Shown here: positions 42,304 through 51,989 of the stretch, piece by piece
How positions within the stretch are numbered: position 1 is the first letter of the stretch
How the letters are laid out: each line of letters opens with the position of its first letter
Assembly (NCBI RefSeq): GCF_023555055.1
Contig: NZ_JAMJPL010000007.1
Span: forward strand, 62,001 to 126,000
Reading direction: 5' to 3'
DNA: 64,000 nt
Source: Marinobacter sp. ATCH36
GTDB taxonomy: Bacteria > Pseudomonadota > Gammaproteobacteria > Pseudomonadales > Oleiphilaceae
The notes under the pieces: model-generated
Told to the model about the DNA's origin: nothing
What the model saw: only the letters and a program-made list of their open reading frames with translations
The model's database searches: none
Translations under genes and position numbers: made by a program

Positions 42304-42936
42304 TTAACTTGCCGGAATCATGTTCCGCAGCGCCAATCGGATAAGCTCCTGGCTCGACATACCATCTTCAGCCACCTTGCTGATGGCTTTTGATGCTTCC
42401 TGGGGCTTGTAGCCAAGGGCAATCAGAGCGGCCTCTGCTTCCTCCGCAGGATGGTGAACCGTTGCGGCCTCCGCCCCGGATGCGCCAGGTTTCACTGTCG
42501 CATTCAGCGACCCAGGCGTGAACTGCCCTTCAAGTTGCCCTATACGGTCTGTCATTTCAATAAGCAGCCGCTCAGCGGTTTTCTTGCCGACACCCGGGAG
42601 CTTGACCAGGGCATTGGCGTCGCGGGCTTCTACGCAACGAATAAATTGATTGGCATCCAGCCCCGAGAGTATACCCGCTGCGAGTTTTGGCCCCACGCCG
42701 TTAACCTTGATCAGTAATCGAAACAGGTCACGATCAAGGCGGGAGGAAAAGCCATAGAGACTTTGGGCATCTTCACGAACCACAAAGTGAGTATGGAGAA
42801 CGAGCTCATTGCCAGTTTCAGGCAAATTGAAAAACGTGGTGTAGGGAATATCGACTTCGTAACCCAGGCCGCCGCACTCAACCAGTGCCTGGGCGGGGGA
42901 TTTTTCGATCAGAATGCCTCGGATGCGACCAATCAA
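42304..42936 (-). CDS. ruvA: Holliday junction DNA-binding protein RuvA
   Basis: A 210-aa protein: N-terminal OB fold (MIGRIRGILIEKSPAQALVE), two helix-hairpin-helix motifs (LIKVNGVGPKLAAGIL and LVKLPGVGKKTAERLL) and a flexible linker. The C-terminal RuvB-binding domain is from about 160 (EAEAALIALGYKPQEASKAI). The ruvC-ruvA-ruvB order is standard. Confidence 0.96.
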   Translation of the reverse strand: MIGRIRGILIEKSPAQALVECGGLGYEVDIPYTTFFNLPETGNELVLHTHFVVREDAQSLYGFSSRLDRDLFRLLIKVNGVGPKLAAGILSGLDANQFIRCVEARDANALVKLPGVGKKTAERLLIEMTDRIGQLEGQFTPGSLNATVKPGASGAEAATVHHPAEEAEAALIALGYKPQEASKAISKVAEDGMSSQELIRLALRNMIPAS

Positions 42937-42966
42937 CGGGGTTCTCCCTGGAGTTCAGTGAGTCGG

Positions 42967-43497
42967 TTATTGTCCTCTGACCCGGCCGCTGCGGACCTTG
43001 CCGCCGCCACCGGTCGCCAGCCGTGCAACGCTCTGGCTCATGTGGGCGTGGCAAAGCGCGATACCCAAAGCATCGGCGGCATCCTCCTGGGGCCTGCGGG
43101 AAAGGGCCAGCAGCACCTGGACCATGTGCTGGACCTGGGCCTTGTCGGCACCGCCCTTGCCCACCACGGCCTGCTTGACCTGGCGGGCGGAGTATTCGTG
43201 AACCTCCAGCCCGCTGTTGGCAGCAGCAACAATGGCCGCTCCCCTGGCCTGCCCCAGCTTCAGAGCGGAATCCGGGTTGCGGGCCATAAACACCTGCTCG
43301 ATCGCGAACTCCCCGGGCCGATATTCGCCAATCAGCGTCGCCAGGCTGTGAAAGATGGTTTGCAGTCGCTCCGCCATGGGTTTTTCACCAACCCGGATGC
43401 AACCGCTGTCGATATATTCGATCACCCGGCCCTCGACGCGAATGATGCCATACCCGGTAATGCGGGAGCCGGGGTCGACCCCCATGATTATCGACAC
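42967..43497 (-). CDS. ruvC: Crossover junction endodeoxyribonuclease RuvC
   Basis: A 176-aa Holliday junction resolvase of the RNase H fold. Catalytic acids: Asp in [14 protein letters not shown], Glu in [12 protein letters not shown], and the [14 protein letters not shown] cluster near the C-terminus. Usually yebC separates aspS and ruvC; here aspS lies directly upstream, with only 14 bp between. Confidence 0.97.
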   Translation of the reverse strand: MSIIMGVDPGSRITGYGIIRVEGRVIEYIDSGCIRVGEKPMAERLQTIFHSLATLIGEYRPGEFAIEQVFMARNPDSALKLGQARGAAIVAAANSGLEVHEYSARQVKQAVVGKGGADKAQVQHMVQVLLALSRRPQEDAADALGIALCHAHMSQSVARLATGGGGKVRSGRVRGQ

Positions 43498-43511
43498 ATC
43501 AATCCTTACCC

Positions 43512-45320
43512 TTACTCGTTGTCCGCGGATTCTGCCCTGTTGCCATCGGCAGCCTTGGCTGCCGGTTTGCGACGGCGGATATGCAACTCCCGCAGCTGCT
43601 TGTCATCCACTTCCCCGGGGGCTTGTGTCATCAGACAGGTCGCACTCTGGGTTTTCGGGAAGGCAATAACATCACGGATAGAGCTGGCACCGGTCATCAG
43701 CATGATCAGACGGTCCAGACCGAAGGCCAGGCCACCGTGGGGAGGGCAACCGTACTTGAGGGCGTCCAGCAGGAAGCCGAATTTGGCACGGGCTTCTTCA
43801 TGGCCAATACCCAGGGTACGGAATACGCTTTCCTGCATGGATTCATCATGAATACGGATGGACCCACCGCCCAACTCGGTGCCGTTCAGCACCATGTCAT
43901 AGGCACGGGACAAGGCTGTGGCCGGAGATGCTTCCAGTTCCTCGGCAGAACAGGACGGTGCAGTAAACGGGTGGTGAATAGCGGTCAGGCTGCCGTCTGG
44001 CAATTCCTCGAACATCGGGAAGTCCACTACCCACATCGGTGCCCACTCAGCCGTCAGCATGTCCAGGTCATGGCCGACCTTGATACGCAGCGCTCCCAGG
44101 GCTTCGTTGACCACGTTGGTCTTATCAGCGCCAAAGAACACGATATCGCCGTCTTCGGCACCGGCACGCTCGATCACAGCCAGGGCCACGTCATCACCCA
44201 GGAACTTGACGATCGGCGACTGCAGGCCTTCAACACCCTTCGACAGGTCGTTGACCTTGATATAGGCCAGGCCCTTAGCGCCATAGATGCCCACGAACTT
44301 GGTGTAGTCATCGATCTGCTTGCGGGTCAGCTCACCACCCTTGGGAACACGCAGCGCCGCAACGCGGCCTTTGGGGTCGTTGGCCGGACCGGCAAACACC
44401 TTGAAGTCCACACTGGCGACCAAATCACCAACATCCACCAGCTCCAGCGGAATACGCAGGTCCGGCTTGTCACTGCCGTAGCGCTGCATGGCCTCGGAAT
44501 ACGGCATGCGCGGGAATTCAGGCAGATCCACCTCCAGCACGTCCTTGAAAAGGGAACGAATCATGTTCTCATTCAGGGTCATCAGGGTTTCTTCGTCGAT
44601 AAACGAGGCTTCCACATCCACCTGGGTAAACTCCGGCTGACGGTCGGCACGCAGGTCTTCGTCGCGGAAACACTTGGCAATCTGGTAGTAACGGTCAACG
44701 CCGGACACCATCAGCAACTGCTTGAAGAGCTGAGGCGACTGGGGCAGCGCAAAGAAGGAACCTTCGTGGGTACGGCTGGGAACCAGGTAGTCACGGGCAC
44801 CTTCGGGGGTGGCACGGGTCAGGATCGGGGTTTCCACGTCCATGAAGCCGTTGCTGTCCAGGAAGTTGCGGATGTAGCTGGTCACCCTGGAACGGAAACG
44901 AAGACGGTTCAGCATTTCCGGGCGACGCAGGTCCACAAATCGGTACTTGAGACGAACGTCCTCGCCCACGTCGACGTGCTCGTCCAGCGGGAACGGCGGC
45001 GTGGCGGCGGCATTGAGAATGTTCAGCTGCTTGCCCAGCAACTCCACCTGCCCTGTTGACATGTTGGTGTTCTCGGTGCCGGCGGGACGGCGGCGCACGC
45101 GGCCGGTTACCTGAATGACGAATTCACTGCGGACTTTTTCCGCCAGGTTGAAGCTCTCAGGGGTATCCGGATCAAACACCACCTGGGAAATACCATCCCG
45201 GTCACGCAGGTCCAGAAAGATCACCCCGCCGTGATCGCGGCGACGGTGAACCCACCCGCAAAGTGTGACTTCCTGATCAATGTGAGATTCGTTGATTCCA
45301 CCGCAATAATGACTGCGCAT
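43512..45320 (-). CDS. aspS: Aspartyl-tRNA synthetase (AspS)
   Basis: A 602-aa class II bacterial-type AspRS. OB-fold anticodon domain ([20 protein letters not shown]), class II motif 2 ([18 protein letters not shown]), GAD insertion domain and motif 3 ([15 protein letters not shown]). The start at 45320 ([12 protein letters not shown]) is chosen because the open frame continues to 45464 through an inverted-repeat element with no family similarity. Whether it is Asp-specific or non-discriminating cannot be read here. Confidence 0.96.
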   Translation of the reverse strand: MRSHYCGGINESHIDQEVTLCGWVHRRRDHGGVIFLDLRDRDGISQVVFDPDTPESFNLAEKVRSEFVIQVTGRVRRRPAGTENTNMSTGQVELLGKQLNILNAAATPPFPLDEHVDVGEDVRLKYRFVDLRRPEMLNRLRFRSRVTSYIRNFLDSNGFMDVETPILTRATPEGARDYLVPSRTHEGSFFALPQSPQLFKQLLMVSGVDRYYQIAKCFRDEDLRADRQPEFTQVDVEASFIDEETLMTLNENMIRSLFKDVLEVDLPEFPRMPYSEAMQRYGSDKPDLRIPLELVDVGDLVASVDFKVFAGPANDPKGRVAALRVPKGGELTRKQIDDYTKFVGIYGAKGLAYIKVNDLSKGVEGLQSPIVKFLGDDVALAVIERAGAEDGDIVFFGADKTNVVNEALGALRIKVGHDLDMLTAEWAPMWVVDFPMFEELPDGSLTAIHHPFTAPSCSAEELEASPATALSRAYDMVLNGTELGGGSIRIHDESMQESVFRTLGIGHEEARAKFGFLLDALKYGCPPHGGLAFGLDRLIMLMTGASSIRDVIAFPKTQSATCLMTQAPGEVDDKQLRELHIRRRKPAAKAADGNRAESADNE

Positions 45321-45369
45321 ACCGGTTCCCGTTAAATTTGATGTGTTCGTCTGTGTCTGTTGTGCGGGC

Positions 45370-45476
45370 GAGCAGGCGGGGATGGCTTTCCGAAACACGC
45401 TGTGAATACATCCCTGTACGCTCGGCTCCGCCATCCATGGCTCCGCACGGTTTCGGAAAGCCATCCCCGCCTGCTC
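45370..45476. repeat. 107-bp element with 27-bp perfect inverted repeats upstream of aspS
   Basis: Arm 45370-45396 (starting GAGCAGGCGGGGATGG) is the exact reverse complement of 45450-45476, over 27 bp. The 53-bp centre is GC-rich and contains GGATGGCGGAG on the minus strand. It lies 50 bp before the aspS start, between aspS and the divergent TetR gene. It has no coding capacity and resembles a dispersed non-autonomous or REP-type repeat. The rest of the 318-bp gap holds an AT-rich stretch at 45530-45570 with a TATAAT-like box on the minus strand, a possible aspS promoter, which would put the hairpin in the aspS leader RNA. Confidence 0.85.
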
Positions 45477-45638
45477 TGTCAGACCAAGTCGTGACCGCGA
45501 AAATTAACTGGCGAGGATACTGGATAAGCCGGCTATTATAAACACAATAACCGTTAAAATCAGGCTTCCGTGACTGTAGGTGAAAGTAGAGCCTTTGAAA
45601 GTTAAACTAGCCGGTCTTCTCAACAGTTGGAGCCACCC

Positions 45639-46262
45639 TTGTCAGCCAGAGCCGAACAAAAACTGCGCACGCGACGCGCTCTGATGGACGCAGCTCTGGC
45701 GCAGCTGAGTGCGGATCGGGGGTTTGGCAGTCTGAGCCTCCGTGAAGTGGCCCGAGAGGCTGGTATAGCACCTACGTCTTTCTACCGGCATTTTACCGAA
45801 CTTGATGAACTCGGTCTGGCTTTGGTGGACGAAGGTGGCGTTGCTCTTCGCCAACTGATGCGCCAGGCGCGCAAGCGGATTGCGCGGGATGGTAGTGCGA
45901 TCAGTACGTCAGTGGATACATTCATTGAGTACCTGGACAACAACACCAATCTTCTCAGGTTGATGCTCCGTGAGAAAACCGGGGTATCAAAGCCGTTCCG
46001 GACCGCGATCAAGGCGGAAATTGATCATGTGGTGACGGAGCTGGCAGACGATCTGAACCGGTTCGCGGAGCAGCAGGGAAAGCCTCTTTCTGAGGCCCGG
46101 CTTGTAGCCGAGGCCATGGTGACACTGGTTTTCAATCAGGGCGCTGAGGCGCTGGATGCTACGCCGAAAGAGAAAGGAGAGTTGAAAACTAAACTGAAGA
46201 AAGAACTCCGGATGATTCTTCTGGGTTCACAGACCCTCGCCCGCGCTGCCCACCGGAAATAG
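45639..46262 (+). CDS. fabR: FabR-like TetR-family repressor of unsaturated fatty acid synthesis
   Basis: A 207-aa TetR-family regulator: N-terminal HTH (LSLREVAREAGIAPTSFYRHF, about 30-50) and a helical ligand domain. The N-terminal sequence SARAEQKLRTRRALMDAALA, the HTH with GIAPTSFYRHF and the LRLMLREKTGVSKPFR segment match FabR, which senses acyl-ACP/CoA and represses fabA/fabB. The start is a TTG at 45639, with GGAG at 45629-45632 five to seven bases away; another TTG at 45627 would remove that ribosome binding site. No ATG fits. Confidence 0.83.
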   Translation: MSARAEQKLRTRRALMDAALAQLSADRGFGSLSLREVAREAGIAPTSFYRHFTELDELGLALVDEGGVALRQLMRQARKRIARDGSAISTSVDTFIEYLDNNTNLLRLMLREKTGVSKPFRTAIKAEIDHVVTELADDLNRFAEQQGKPLSEARLVAEAMVTLVFNQGAEALDATPKEKGELKTKLKKELRMILLGSQTLARAAHRK

Positions 46263-46284
46263 TCGTCCCGCTTCCGGAGTGTCT

Positions 46285-46722
46285 TTACCTTTCTGATCCG
46301 AGTGTTCTCAAAACCGGCCCGAGTTTGCCGATGACCGCAGCCAGCTCTTCGTCACTGTATGGTTGCGGTGGCTGCTTGCCCCACACCGGCCCGGGCCAGG
46401 CCGGGTCGCCTTCGAAGCGAACAATATGATGAAGGTGGAGCTGCGGCACCATGTTGCCCAGGGCGGCCACATTGAGCTTGTCGCCGTCGAACAGTTCCAT
46501 CATGCCCTTTCCGAGCAGCGATGACTCCGCCAGCAAATGCCGCTGCTCTTCCTGCGACAGCTGGTAGATCTCGCGGACACCGGCCACACGGGGCACCAGA
46601 AGAATCCACGGCCAACTGCTGTCGTTCATCAAACGGATTTCACACAATCCGCTTTGCCCCAGGCTCACAGTATCCGCCTCCAGGCGCTCATGAAGCACAA
46701 ACGACTGCTCTGGCCCGCTCAT
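46285..46722 (-). CDS. HIT domain protein with a modified histidine triad
   Basis: A 145-aa HIT-superfamily protein. The triad region reads PQLHLHHIVRFEGDPAWP: the first His of the usual H-x-H-x-H is Gln, while the two others, including the nucleophilic His, are kept. Upstream WPWILLVPRV and NVAALGNMVPQLH follow the family. It probably hydrolyses or binds a nucleotide conjugate; the substrate is unknown. The 3' end converges with fabR. It directly follows ugd (1 bp between them), so co-transcription is likely. Confidence 0.85.
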   Translation of the reverse strand: MSGPEQSFVLHERLEADTVSLGQSGLCEIRLMNDSSWPWILLVPRVAGVREIYQLSQEEQRHLLAESSLLGKGMMELFDGDKLNVAALGNMVPQLHLHHIVRFEGDPAWPGPVWGKQPPQPYSDEELAAVIGKLGPVLRTLGSER

Positions 46723-46723
46723 A

Positions 46724-48067
46724 TCAACCTCCGTGGAACTGGTTCCGGCCGCGGCCGATGGCGTAGTAGATCATGCCGTAGCGCTCCAGCATTTCCGGCT
46801 CGTACAGGTTGCGTCCGTCGAAAACAGCCGGTTCCCGAAGTGCAGCCGCAATGGCCTCGAAGTCCGGTGAACGGAATTCCTTCCACTCGGTGCAAATAGC
46901 CAGCACATCCGCGCCCTTCAGGGCCTGCTCCTTGGTACCGCAGAGGGTCAGGCCCGGCTGGTCGCCGTAGATGCGCTGGGTTTCTTCCATGGCTTCCGGG
47001 TCAAACGCCTGCACGCTGGCACCGGCTTTCCACAGGTCCTCCATCAATGTTCGAGCAGAGGCTTCCCGCATATCGTCGGTATTGGGCTTGAATGCCAGCC
47101 CCCAAATCGCCACCACCTTGCCATTGAGGTTGCCATTGAAGTAATGACTGATCTTGTCGAACAGCACATGCTTCTGGGCATTGTTCACGGCTTCAACGGC
47201 GTTCAGCAGCCGCGAATCATAATCGCAATCCTTGGCGGTGCGCGCCAGGGCCTGGACGTCTTTCGGGAAGCACGAGCCGCCGTAACCGCAGCCGGGATAG
47301 ATAAAGTGGTAGCCGATGCGGGGGTCGGAACCGATGCCACGGCGCACATTTTCGATATCCGCACCCAGCCGCTCCGCAAGGTTGGCGATCTCGTTCATGA
47401 AGCTTATCTTGGTGGCCAGCATGGAATTGGCGGCATACTTGGTCAGCTCCGCGGAACGGATATCCATGAAGATGGTTCGGTCATGACTGCGATTGAACGG
47501 ATAATACACCTCGCGCAGCAGCTCCATGGCCCTTTCACTGTCGGTTCCGAGGATAATACGGTCCGGCTTCATAAAGTCAGTGATAGCCGCCCCTTCCTTC
47601 AGGAATTCGGGATTGGACACCACGTCGAACTCCAGTTCAAGTCCACGCTTGTCCAGGCCCGCGCGCACAGCATCCCTGACCTTGTCTCCGGTACCCACTG
47701 GCACGGTAGATTTGTCGACCACCACCTTGTAGTCGTCCATGTACTGGCCGATGGATTTGGCCACGGCGGTTACGTATTGCAGGTCAGCTGAGCCATCTTC
47801 GTCCGGTGGGGTACCTACGGCTATAAACTGCAGGACCCCATGCCCCACAGCCTCTTCGGTGTCCGTGGTAAACGATAGCCGGCCTGCCTCAACGGTATGC
47901 TTGACGATGGATTCGAGACCCGGTTCGTAAATCGGAATATGGCCATTTTTGAGCTTTTCGATCTTGCCGTGATCAACGTCCATGCACAGAACATGATGAC
48001 CTACATCGGCAAGACAGGCTCCGGTAACAAGCCCAACGTAACCGGTACCAAAAATCGTAATTTTCAT
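46724..48067 (-). CDS. ugd: UDP-glucose 6-dehydrogenase (Ugd)
   Basis: Oxidises UDP-glucose to UDP-glucuronate with NAD. The 447-aa protein has the N-terminal NAD site ([20 protein letters not shown]), the catalytic Cys in [16 protein letters not shown], and a C-terminal UDP-binding domain ([15 protein letters not shown]). Its product is the substrate of the epimerase at 26550-27557. It lies downstream of galE on the same strand (51-bp gap). Confidence 0.95.
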   Translation of the reverse strand: MKITIFGTGYVGLVTGACLADVGHHVLCMDVDHGKIEKLKNGHIPIYEPGLESIVKHTVEAGRLSFTTDTEEAVGHGVLQFIAVGTPPDEDGSADLQYVTAVAKSIGQYMDDYKVVVDKSTVPVGTGDKVRDAVRAGLDKRGLELEFDVVSNPEFLKEGAAITDFMKPDRIILGTDSERAMELLREVYYPFNRSHDRTIFMDIRSAELTKYAANSMLATKISFMNEIANLAERLGADIENVRRGIGSDPRIGYHFIYPGCGYGGSCFPKDVQALARTAKDCDYDSRLLNAVEAVNNAQKHVLFDKISHYFNGNLNGKVVAIWGLAFKPNTDDMREASARTLMEDLWKAGASVQAFDPEAMEETQRIYGDQPGLTLCGTKEQALKGADVLAICTEWKEFRSPDFEAIAAALREPAVFDGRNLYEPEMLERYGMIYYAIGRGRNQFHGG

Positions 48068-48118
48068 CCGTTAAAACCCTGATGTCTGTAATGTTTTAAA
48101 GTGTCAGAAAAGCGCTTT

Positions 48119-49102
48119 TCAGCCCTGCTTTTGCTGCCAGATTTTTTCCCAGGCCAGCGCCGTGCCCACGATGGTATCGAGATCATCATAGTCCGGCTGC
48201 CAGCCAAGTACTTTTTTGATTCGCGAGTTGTCGGCCATCAACGCCGCTGGATCCCCTGCCCGCCGGCCGGTTTCCTGCACCGGAAAGTCGTTACCCGACT
48301 TGCGCTTAACCACGTCGATGACTTCACGTACGGTAAACCCGCGCCCGTAGCCGCAATTCAGCACCCGCGAGTCGCCGCCCACGGCCATGTAATCCAGCGC
48401 CATTACGTGGGCCTTTGCCAGGTCTTCAACGTGGATGTAGTCACGGATGCAGGTGCCGTCACGGGTGTCGTAATCGGTGCCGAATACGCTCATGCCATCC
48501 CGCTTGCCGGTCACGCACTCGCAGGCCACCTTGATAAGATGAGTTGCCTCGGGCGTTGCCTGCCCCAGCAACCCGTCCGGGTTGGCCCCCGCCACATTGA
48601 AATAACGCAGAATCACATAATTCAGCGACGACGCGGCAGCCAGATCCATGATCATCCGCTCGCTCATCATCTTGGACGCGCCGTAGGGGTTGATGGGGGC
48701 CAGAGGCAGATCTTCCGTCAGTACGGTTTCTTCCGGCATGCCATAAACCGCAGCGGTGGACGAGAACACCATGTAGGGGACCTGGTGCTGCTCAACCGCT
48801 TTCAGCAGGTTCAGCGTGTTACGGGTGTTGTTGCTGTAATACTTGAGGGGGTTTTCAACCGACTCCGGCACCACAATATTGGCGGCGAAGTGCAGAACGG
48901 CATCGAAACGATGCTGACTGAAAAGATCCGCGATTGCCTGCTCATCTGCAAGGTCGCCCACGACCAGTTCACCGCAGGTAACAGCCCAGCGGTAGCCCGT
49001 GGACAGGTTGTCGAAAACAATGATGTCGTGCCCGGCCTCGCCAAGTTGCCTGACCACATGGCTGCCAATATATCCGGCTCCACCGGTTACCAGTACTTTC
49101 AT
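48119..49102 (-). CDS. galE: UDP-glucose 4-epimerase (GalE)
   Basis: Interconverts UDP-glucose and UDP-galactose. A 327-aa extended SDR: VTGGAGYIGSHVVRQL (NAD site), VFSSTAAVYG, YGASKMMSERM (Tyr-x3-Lys), LRYFNVAGANPDGLLGQ and GTCIRDYIHVEDLAKAH, all GalE hallmarks. Together with galU, ugd and the UDP-GlcA epimerase it completes a UDP-sugar supply set spread over this window. Confidence 0.95.
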   Translation of the reverse strand: MKVLVTGGAGYIGSHVVRQLGEAGHDIIVFDNLSTGYRWAVTCGELVVGDLADEQAIADLFSQHRFDAVLHFAANIVVPESVENPLKYYSNNTRNTLNLLKAVEQHQVPYMVFSSTAAVYGMPEETVLTEDLPLAPINPYGASKMMSERMIMDLAAASSLNYVILRYFNVAGANPDGLLGQATPEATHLIKVACECVTGKRDGMSVFGTDYDTRDGTCIRDYIHVEDLAKAHVMALDYMAVGGDSRVLNCGYGRGFTVREVIDVVKRKSGNDFPVQETGRRAGDPAALMADNSRIKKVLGWQPDYDDLDTIVGTALAWEKIWQQKQG

Positions 49103-49111
49103 TGTCTGTCG

Positions 49112-49627
49112 TCACTCCTTCCCTGAAATTGATTGTTTCCGGCTCCGGATCTGTGCTCTTCGCGCGGCGAAAAATTCGCTGATAACCTTACTGCACTGGT
49201 GCGCAAGGATGCCATTGTGGGTTTCAACACGCCAGTTAAGATGGCCTTCGTCCAGGGTCTGTCGGGTTGACTCCACAGCACCAGCTTTTGGCTCCGCGGC
49301 GCCATACACCAATCGGCTGACCCGGCTATGAACAATAGCTCCGACACACATGGTGCAGGGCTCAAGGGTGACGTAAAGCGTGGCACCCGGCAACCGGTAA
49401 TTCCCGAGCCGCTTCGCTGCGTCCCGCAGAGCCCGGATTTCAGCATGGGCGGTAGGGTCGCAACCGCTGATCGGTGCATTGAAGCCGGCACCGATCTCTT
49501 TGCCATCAAGGACTACCACGGCACCCACGGGAACTTCACCAGCACTGGCTGCCTGCCCTGCCAGTTGCAGGGCTCGGCCCATCCAGGCCTCATCGTCATT
49601 ACAACTCCGGTGCGCCAAAGCCATCAA
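49112..49627 (-). CDS. tadA: tRNA adenosine(34) deaminase (TadA)
   Basis: A 171-aa cytidine-deaminase-fold enzyme that converts A34 of tRNA-Arg(ACG) to inosine. Zinc and catalytic residues: HAEIRAL (His, catalytic Glu) and EPCTMCVGAIVHSR (two Cys). Also ALQLAGQAASAGEVPVGAV at the N-terminus. It lies 9 bp upstream of galE on the same strand. Confidence 0.94.
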   Translation of the reverse strand: MMALAHRSCNDDEAWMGRALQLAGQAASAGEVPVGAVVVLDGKEIGAGFNAPISGCDPTAHAEIRALRDAAKRLGNYRLPGATLYVTLEPCTMCVGAIVHSRVSRLVYGAAEPKAGAVESTRQTLDEGHLNWRVETHNGILAHQCSKVISEFFAARRAQIRSRKQSISGKE

Positions 49628-49816
49628 AAATTCCCTGCCTACGAGTCGAGGGACGTCAGTTTATCATGCCTCAGGTATTTCCAAAGACCACAGCACAAAA
49701 CAAGCTACCCCGAAAACCTTGAAGCCTCTCTTTCGGTTGATACTTGTCAAAATTGCGTCATAAACGATAAGGCACAATAGGATTACAAACATTCTTAATG
49801 CAAAGGAGATGTATCA

Positions 49817-50158
49817 ATGAGCAATGACCTGTTTGATAAAGCCACGCGCCTTAACGAGACCCTCTTCGAGCAGTTCAACAAAGCCGCCGAAATGCAGATG
49901 AATGCGTTCCGCCGGTACGCTGATGTCACCATGGAGCAGGCCAAAAAAGTTTCTGAAGTGCGGGATCTGGAAGGCCTGAAGGCAGTTACCGGAGACCAGG
50001 CTGAAACCCTCAAGTCGCTCAGCGAACAATTCACAGCTGACTGGAAAGCCTGGCAGGACTACCTCAACGAAACCCGCGAGCAGGTCCAGAAGGTATTCGA
50101 GAAGGCCCCCGAGCCAAAGGAAGAGACTGCAAAACCCGGCCCCAAAGCCACCAAGTAG
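49817..50158 (+). CDS. Phasin-family protein
   Basis: A 113-aa amphipathic helical protein of the phasin family that coats polyhydroxyalkanoate granules. Pattern LFDKATRLNETLFEQFNKAA, RRYADVTMEQAKKVSEVRDL, and a Lys/Pro-rich tail (PEPKEETAKPGPKATK) that may bind DNA or polymer. A strong ribosome binding site AAGGAGAT lies 8 bases before the ATG. It precedes phaC by 9 bp, which supports the assignment. Confidence 0.88.
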   Translation: MSNDLFDKATRLNETLFEQFNKAAEMQMNAFRRYADVTMEQAKKVSEVRDLEGLKAVTGDQAETLKSLSEQFTADWKAWQDYLNETREQVQKVFEKAPEPKEETAKPGPKATK

Positions 50159-50167
50159 GGGTTGTTT

Positions 50168-51970
50168 ATGTTGGGTATGGACACGCTGGGAAAAACTGTC
50201 AGCCAGTTGGTAAACCGTTTCGAATCGAATGTCCGGCAAGGTCAGCAGAGCCTGGAAAAATGGCTCGGAGATACCGGCGTAATGGACGATGCCAAGCTAT
50301 CGACCCTGTCTGAGATGTCCGACGCCTACCGGGCCATGGCAGAGGATCTCCTGCTGCACCCGATCCGGTTTGCAAGTGCAGAGCTGGACCTTACCCGCAA
50401 ACACCTGGCGCTGGGTTATTACACCCTTGCCCGGTTGACCGGCAAGGACAGGCATCGGGCAGCAGAACCGGACCCCGATGACCGGCGCTTCCAGGCGGAA
50501 GACTGGCACAGGCACCTGCCCTTCGATGTACTCCACCAGGCTTACCTGATCAACTCCCGGGCTTTTCTGGACTGGGTTGCCGGTATGGAAGGCTTGCCAT
50601 CGGCGGGCCGCGACCAGATGCTGTTCTATGCCCGGCAGCTGACCAGTGCACTGTCTCCATCAAATTTCCCTGCGTCCAATCCGGAAGTTCTCAGGATTAC
50701 CTGGGAGCGCAAAGGGATGAACCTGATTGATGGTACCCGGCAGTTGCTTGAGGATGTGCGCCAGAATCCGTCACTGTTCAATGTTGGCATGACGGATCGC
50801 TCGGCCTTTGAAGTAAGCCGCAACCTGGCAACCACACCGGGAAAAGTGGTTTACCAGAATGAACTGATGCAGCTGATCCAGTACTCGCCGTCCACCGAAA
50901 CGGTCAGTCAGCGCCCCATTCTGATAGTGCCACCCTGGATCAACAAGTATTACATCCTGGACCTCACAGCGAAGAAGTCTTTTATCCAGTGGCTCGTTGA
51001 CCAGGGGCAGACCGTCTTTATTATTTCCTGGCGTAATCCCGGGCCGGAGTTCCGGGACAAGGGGTGGGAAGACTACATGCATCTGGGCCCACTGGCCGCC
51101 ATGGATGCCGTCACCGAGGCAACCGGCGAGGACCGGATGAACGTGATCGGCTATTGCATCGGTGGCACCCTGCTGGGCTCTACCCTGGCCTGGCTGAAGA
51201 AAAAACAGCGCAATCCGGTTGTCAGTGCTACCTACCTGACGACCCTTCTGGACTTCTCGGACCCTGGCGGCATCGGCGTTTTCATCAACGATCACTCCAT
51301 CCAGGGCATTGAGCGTATGCTGGCACGCAAAGGCTACCTGGATGGCCGTGCCATGGCGTTTACCTTCAACCTGCTGCGGGAAAACGAGCTGTTCTGGTCG
51401 TTCTGGACCAACAATTACCTGAAGGGCGAAAAGCCGGCCGCCTTCGACGTGCTCTACTGGAACACCGATGGCACCAACCTGCCGGCGAAGATGCACAGCT
51501 TCTATCTTCGTGAGATGTATCTGAACAACCGCCTGGTTCAGCCGGACTCCCTGACCCTGGACGGAGAATCCATCAATCTGTCGGAGATCGAGGTGCCGTC
51601 GTTCTTCCTGTCAGCACGACAGGATCATATCGCCAAGTGGAAAACCACTTACAAAGGCGCGCTGGCCCACGGTGGTAATGTGCGTTTTGTATTGTCCGGC
51701 TCCGGCCACATTGCCGGGGTTATCAACCCGCCCTACAAGGAGAAATACGGCTTCTGGACCAATGATGATCTGACACCGGATGCTGACGACTGGTTCGCCG
51801 GCGCCGAGCAGCATCCGGGGTCGTGGTGGCCGCACTGGCTGGAATGGATTGCTCGGTACTCCGGCGAGCAAGTGCCCGCGCGTACGCCGGGCGAAGGCAA
51901 GATTCCGGTCATCGAGGATGCCCCCGGAAGCTATGTGCGGGTTAAAGCAGCAGAGGCGGCAGGCAGTTAA
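50168..51970 (+). CDS. phaC: Class I poly(3-hydroxyalkanoate) synthase (PhaC)
   Basis: Polymerises (R)-3-hydroxyacyl-CoA. The 600-aa alpha/beta-hydrolase-fold enzyme carries the lipase-like box with the catalytic Cys in VIGYCIGGTLLGS, the Asp in FFLSARQDHIAKW and His in LSGSGHIAGVINPP. Also typical are PPWINKYYILDL and VFIISWRNP. The length is that of class I enzymes. Start at 50168 (MLGMDTLGK) is chosen over TTG 50162. It forms an operon with the phasin. Confidence 0.96.
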   Translation: MLGMDTLGKTVSQLVNRFESNVRQGQQSLEKWLGDTGVMDDAKLSTLSEMSDAYRAMAEDLLLHPIRFASAELDLTRKHLALGYYTLARLTGKDRHRAAEPDPDDRRFQAEDWHRHLPFDVLHQAYLINSRAFLDWVAGMEGLPSAGRDQMLFYARQLTSALSPSNFPASNPEVLRITWERKGMNLIDGTRQLLEDVRQNPSLFNVGMTDRSAFEVSRNLATTPGKVVYQNELMQLIQYSPSTETVSQRPILIVPPWINKYYILDLTAKKSFIQWLVDQGQTVFIISWRNPGPEFRDKGWEDYMHLGPLAAMDAVTEATGEDRMNVIGYCIGGTLLGSTLAWLKKKQRNPVVSATYLTTLLDFSDPGGIGVFINDHSIQGIERMLARKGYLDGRAMAFTFNLLRENELFWSFWTNNYLKGEKPAAFDVLYWNTDGTNLPAKMHSFYLREMYLNNRLVQPDSLTLDGESINLSEIEVPSFFLSARQDHIAKWKTTYKGALAHGGNVRFVLSGSGHIAGVINPPYKEKYGFWTNDDLTPDADDWFAGAEQHPGSWWPHWLEWIARYSGEQVPARTPGEGKIPVIEDAPGSYVRVKAAEAAGS

Positions 51971-51989
51971 CCTGCCGCTCTCACTTCCC

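Noticed and set aside
43581-45059. 492-aa open frame on the plus strand
   Set aside because: It is the antisense of aspS, whose class II synthetase motifs are unambiguous. The frame has no family pattern and arises from high GC codon bias.
45321-45464. N-terminal extension of AspS
   Set aside because: The open frame runs through the inverted-repeat element; the conserved AspRS N-terminus begins at 45320.
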